The notes under the pieces were generated by a model that saw only the letters and a list, made by a program, of their open reading frames with translations, was not told the DNA's origin and did no database searches. The position numbers were made by a program, and so were the translations under genes. DNA of 64,000 nucleotides from Actinomycetales bacterium (GTDB taxonomy: Bacteria > Actinomycetota > Actinomycetes > Actinomycetales > Kineosporiaceae). The stretch's first letter is position 1, and each line of letters starts with the position of its first letter. The stretch spans positions 1-64,000 of the forward strand of contig JAAYAH010000051.1 of the NCBI GenBank assembly GCA_012719445.1, read 5' to 3'. Positions 63,258 through 64,000 of this stretch are shown in pieces.

Positions 63258-64000
63258 TCAGAATCGGCAGACGGCGCCGCGGATCGCGCGTGTCTGGCTC
63301 TGCCGGACCGACGCGCCGTCCGTGCCCTGGACCACGAAGCAGTACTGGAGGTCGGGGTTGACCTGGATCACGGTGCTGCGTGCCTTGCGCACGAACTCGG
63401 TCCGCGGTGCGCTGCCCTCCTCGGAGATGATCACCGCATAGTCCATCGTGGCCGGGCCGGTCCAGCGCAGGATGACCCGGTTGCCCTGGTCACGTGGGGT
63501 GGCGAGCACGATCCGGGCCGGGGGCGTTGTGCCGGTGGGCGAGGATGACGGGGTGGAGGGCGGTACGGACACGGAGGGTGCGACGCTCGTCGGTGGGACC
63601 GGTCCAGGCTCTCCACCGAGCCCGCCGAGGACCAGGGAGCCGACGGCGATCCCGCCCAGCACGACGGTCGTCAGGCCGAGCAGGAGGGGCCAGCGGCGCC
63701 GCCGGCGGGTCGCCGGACGGGTCGACCCGGGGCGGAGCTGGGTCGCGCCGTCCTCCTCACCGAGCGGCCAGGTGCTCGCCGCGGGCCAGGCGACGGCGGA
63801 GGCGTCGGCGGAGGAGGTCGCGGTCGGGGCGGCCGGGCGGTTCCGCAACCGTTCGGCCGGCTGGGTGGGGTTGTCGACCGCCTGCTCCTGGCCCGGGTGC
63901 GGGGACGGCCAGGCCGAGGACGAGACCGCGGCCTGGGGCGCCTGGGGCGGAGGCACCTGCAGCGGGGGCCCCGCGGCCGGAGGTACCTGAGGTGGAGGCC
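63258..64000 (-). CDS. C-terminal part of a membrane protein with proline-rich linker (cut by edge)
   Basis: The frame is open to the window edge, so only the last 247 codons before the stop are visible. In translation order there is a proline-rich repeat region (PPPQVPP and PPPQAPQ), a charged stretch, an Arg cluster and membrane helix (RRRRRWPLLLGLTTVVLGG and on), a Ser/Thr/Pro linker, and an outside FN3-like domain of about 85 residues with two cysteines (LQYCFVVQG and GAVCRF). This is the usual layout of the tail of a receptor Ser/Thr kinase or FHA-type protein near MoxR-DUF58 clusters, but the N-terminal domain is not visible, so that is only a guess. Confidence 0.75.
   Translation of the reverse strand, partial: PPPQVPPAAGPPLQVPPPQAPQAAVSSSAWPSPHPGQEQAVDNPTQPAERLRNRPAAPTATSSADASAVAWPAASTWPLGEEDGATQLRPGSTRPATRRRRRWPLLLGLTTVVLGGIAVGSLVLGGLGGEPGPVPPTSVAPSVSVPPSTPSSSPTGTTPPARIVLATPRDQGNRVILRWTGPATMDYAVIISEEGSAPRTEFVRKARSTVIQVNPDLQYCFVVQGTDGASVRQSQTRAIRGAVCRF

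Overview
The window is chromosomal DNA of a high-GC actinomycete. Evidence: pervasive GTG starts with 4-base GTGA/ATGA gene overlaps, a SUF operon headed by SufR and containing a Rieske ferredoxin, a FabG1/InhA-type FAS-II pair, GlgC and GlgM divergent from each other, F420-type oxidoreductases, an acVLRF1-type release factor and a FN3-MoxR-DUF58-transglutaminase-like cluster. The genus cannot be fixed from sequence alone; a Frankia- or Pseudonocardia-like lineage is a guess. I saw no rRNA, tRNA, CRISPR array or insertion sequence.

Layout. (1) 1-9233, minus strand: an uptake [NiFe]-hydrogenase operon in the transcribed order hupS-hupL-protease-hypA-hypB-hypF-hypC-hypD-hypE, the last cut by the window edge. 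Several products carry low-complexity extensions, including a 61-residue tail on the Tat-exported small subunit in which half the residues are threonine. (2) 9234-9997: a 764-bp divergent control region. (3) 9998-17035, plus strand: sufR-sufB-sufD-Rieske-sufC-sufS-sufU-sufT, an Fe-S assembly operon with a probable leaderless SufR start overlapped by an inverted repeat. It sits back to back with the Fe-S-rich hydrogenase. (4) 17148-23774: acVLRF1, a secreted subtilisin-inhibitor-like protein, an acetyltransferase, a broken two-domain GNAT gene, a secreted PGRP amidase, a tandem split-barrel flavin/F420 protein and small unknowns. (5) 23847-25119: a toxin-antitoxin pair inside a lower-GC patch. 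(6) 25701-30302, minus strand: a biotin ECF transporter operon (bioY, ligase, thiolase, ecfA, ecfT) in which an acyl-CoA-ligase-like and a thiolase-like enzyme are embedded. (7) 30465-41215: YpfJ peptidase, ABC-F protein, small HTH protein with very strong hairpins behind it, an ABC exporter, an atypical SDR, a sirtuin, SURF1, FabG1, InhA and SixA. (8) 41290-53427: LLM oxidoreductase, glgC/glgM, an ABC ATPase with a divergent conserved gene, NfeD and SPFH proteins, a lytic transglycosylase, a TSUP permease, a SpoU methyltransferase, an Acg-type nitroreductase and a degenerate EAL protein. (9) 53501-64000: a CapA-like lipoprotein, an unknown gene, the FN3-MoxR-DUF58-transglutaminase-like envelope cluster, and the C-terminal part of a membrane protein with a proline-rich linker that runs off the right edge.

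How the genes may work together. The divergent suf and hydrogenase operons place Fe-S cluster supply next to a major Fe-S consumer. The biotin operon suggests uptake plus an acyl-CoA-type step on biotin or a precursor. The final cluster is a conserved actinobacterial cell-envelope module of unknown biochemical role; its transglutaminase-fold member lacks the catalytic Cys and His. A recurring promoter geometry, a -10-like hexamer ending 6-7 nt before the start codon, suggests that many genes here are leaderless.
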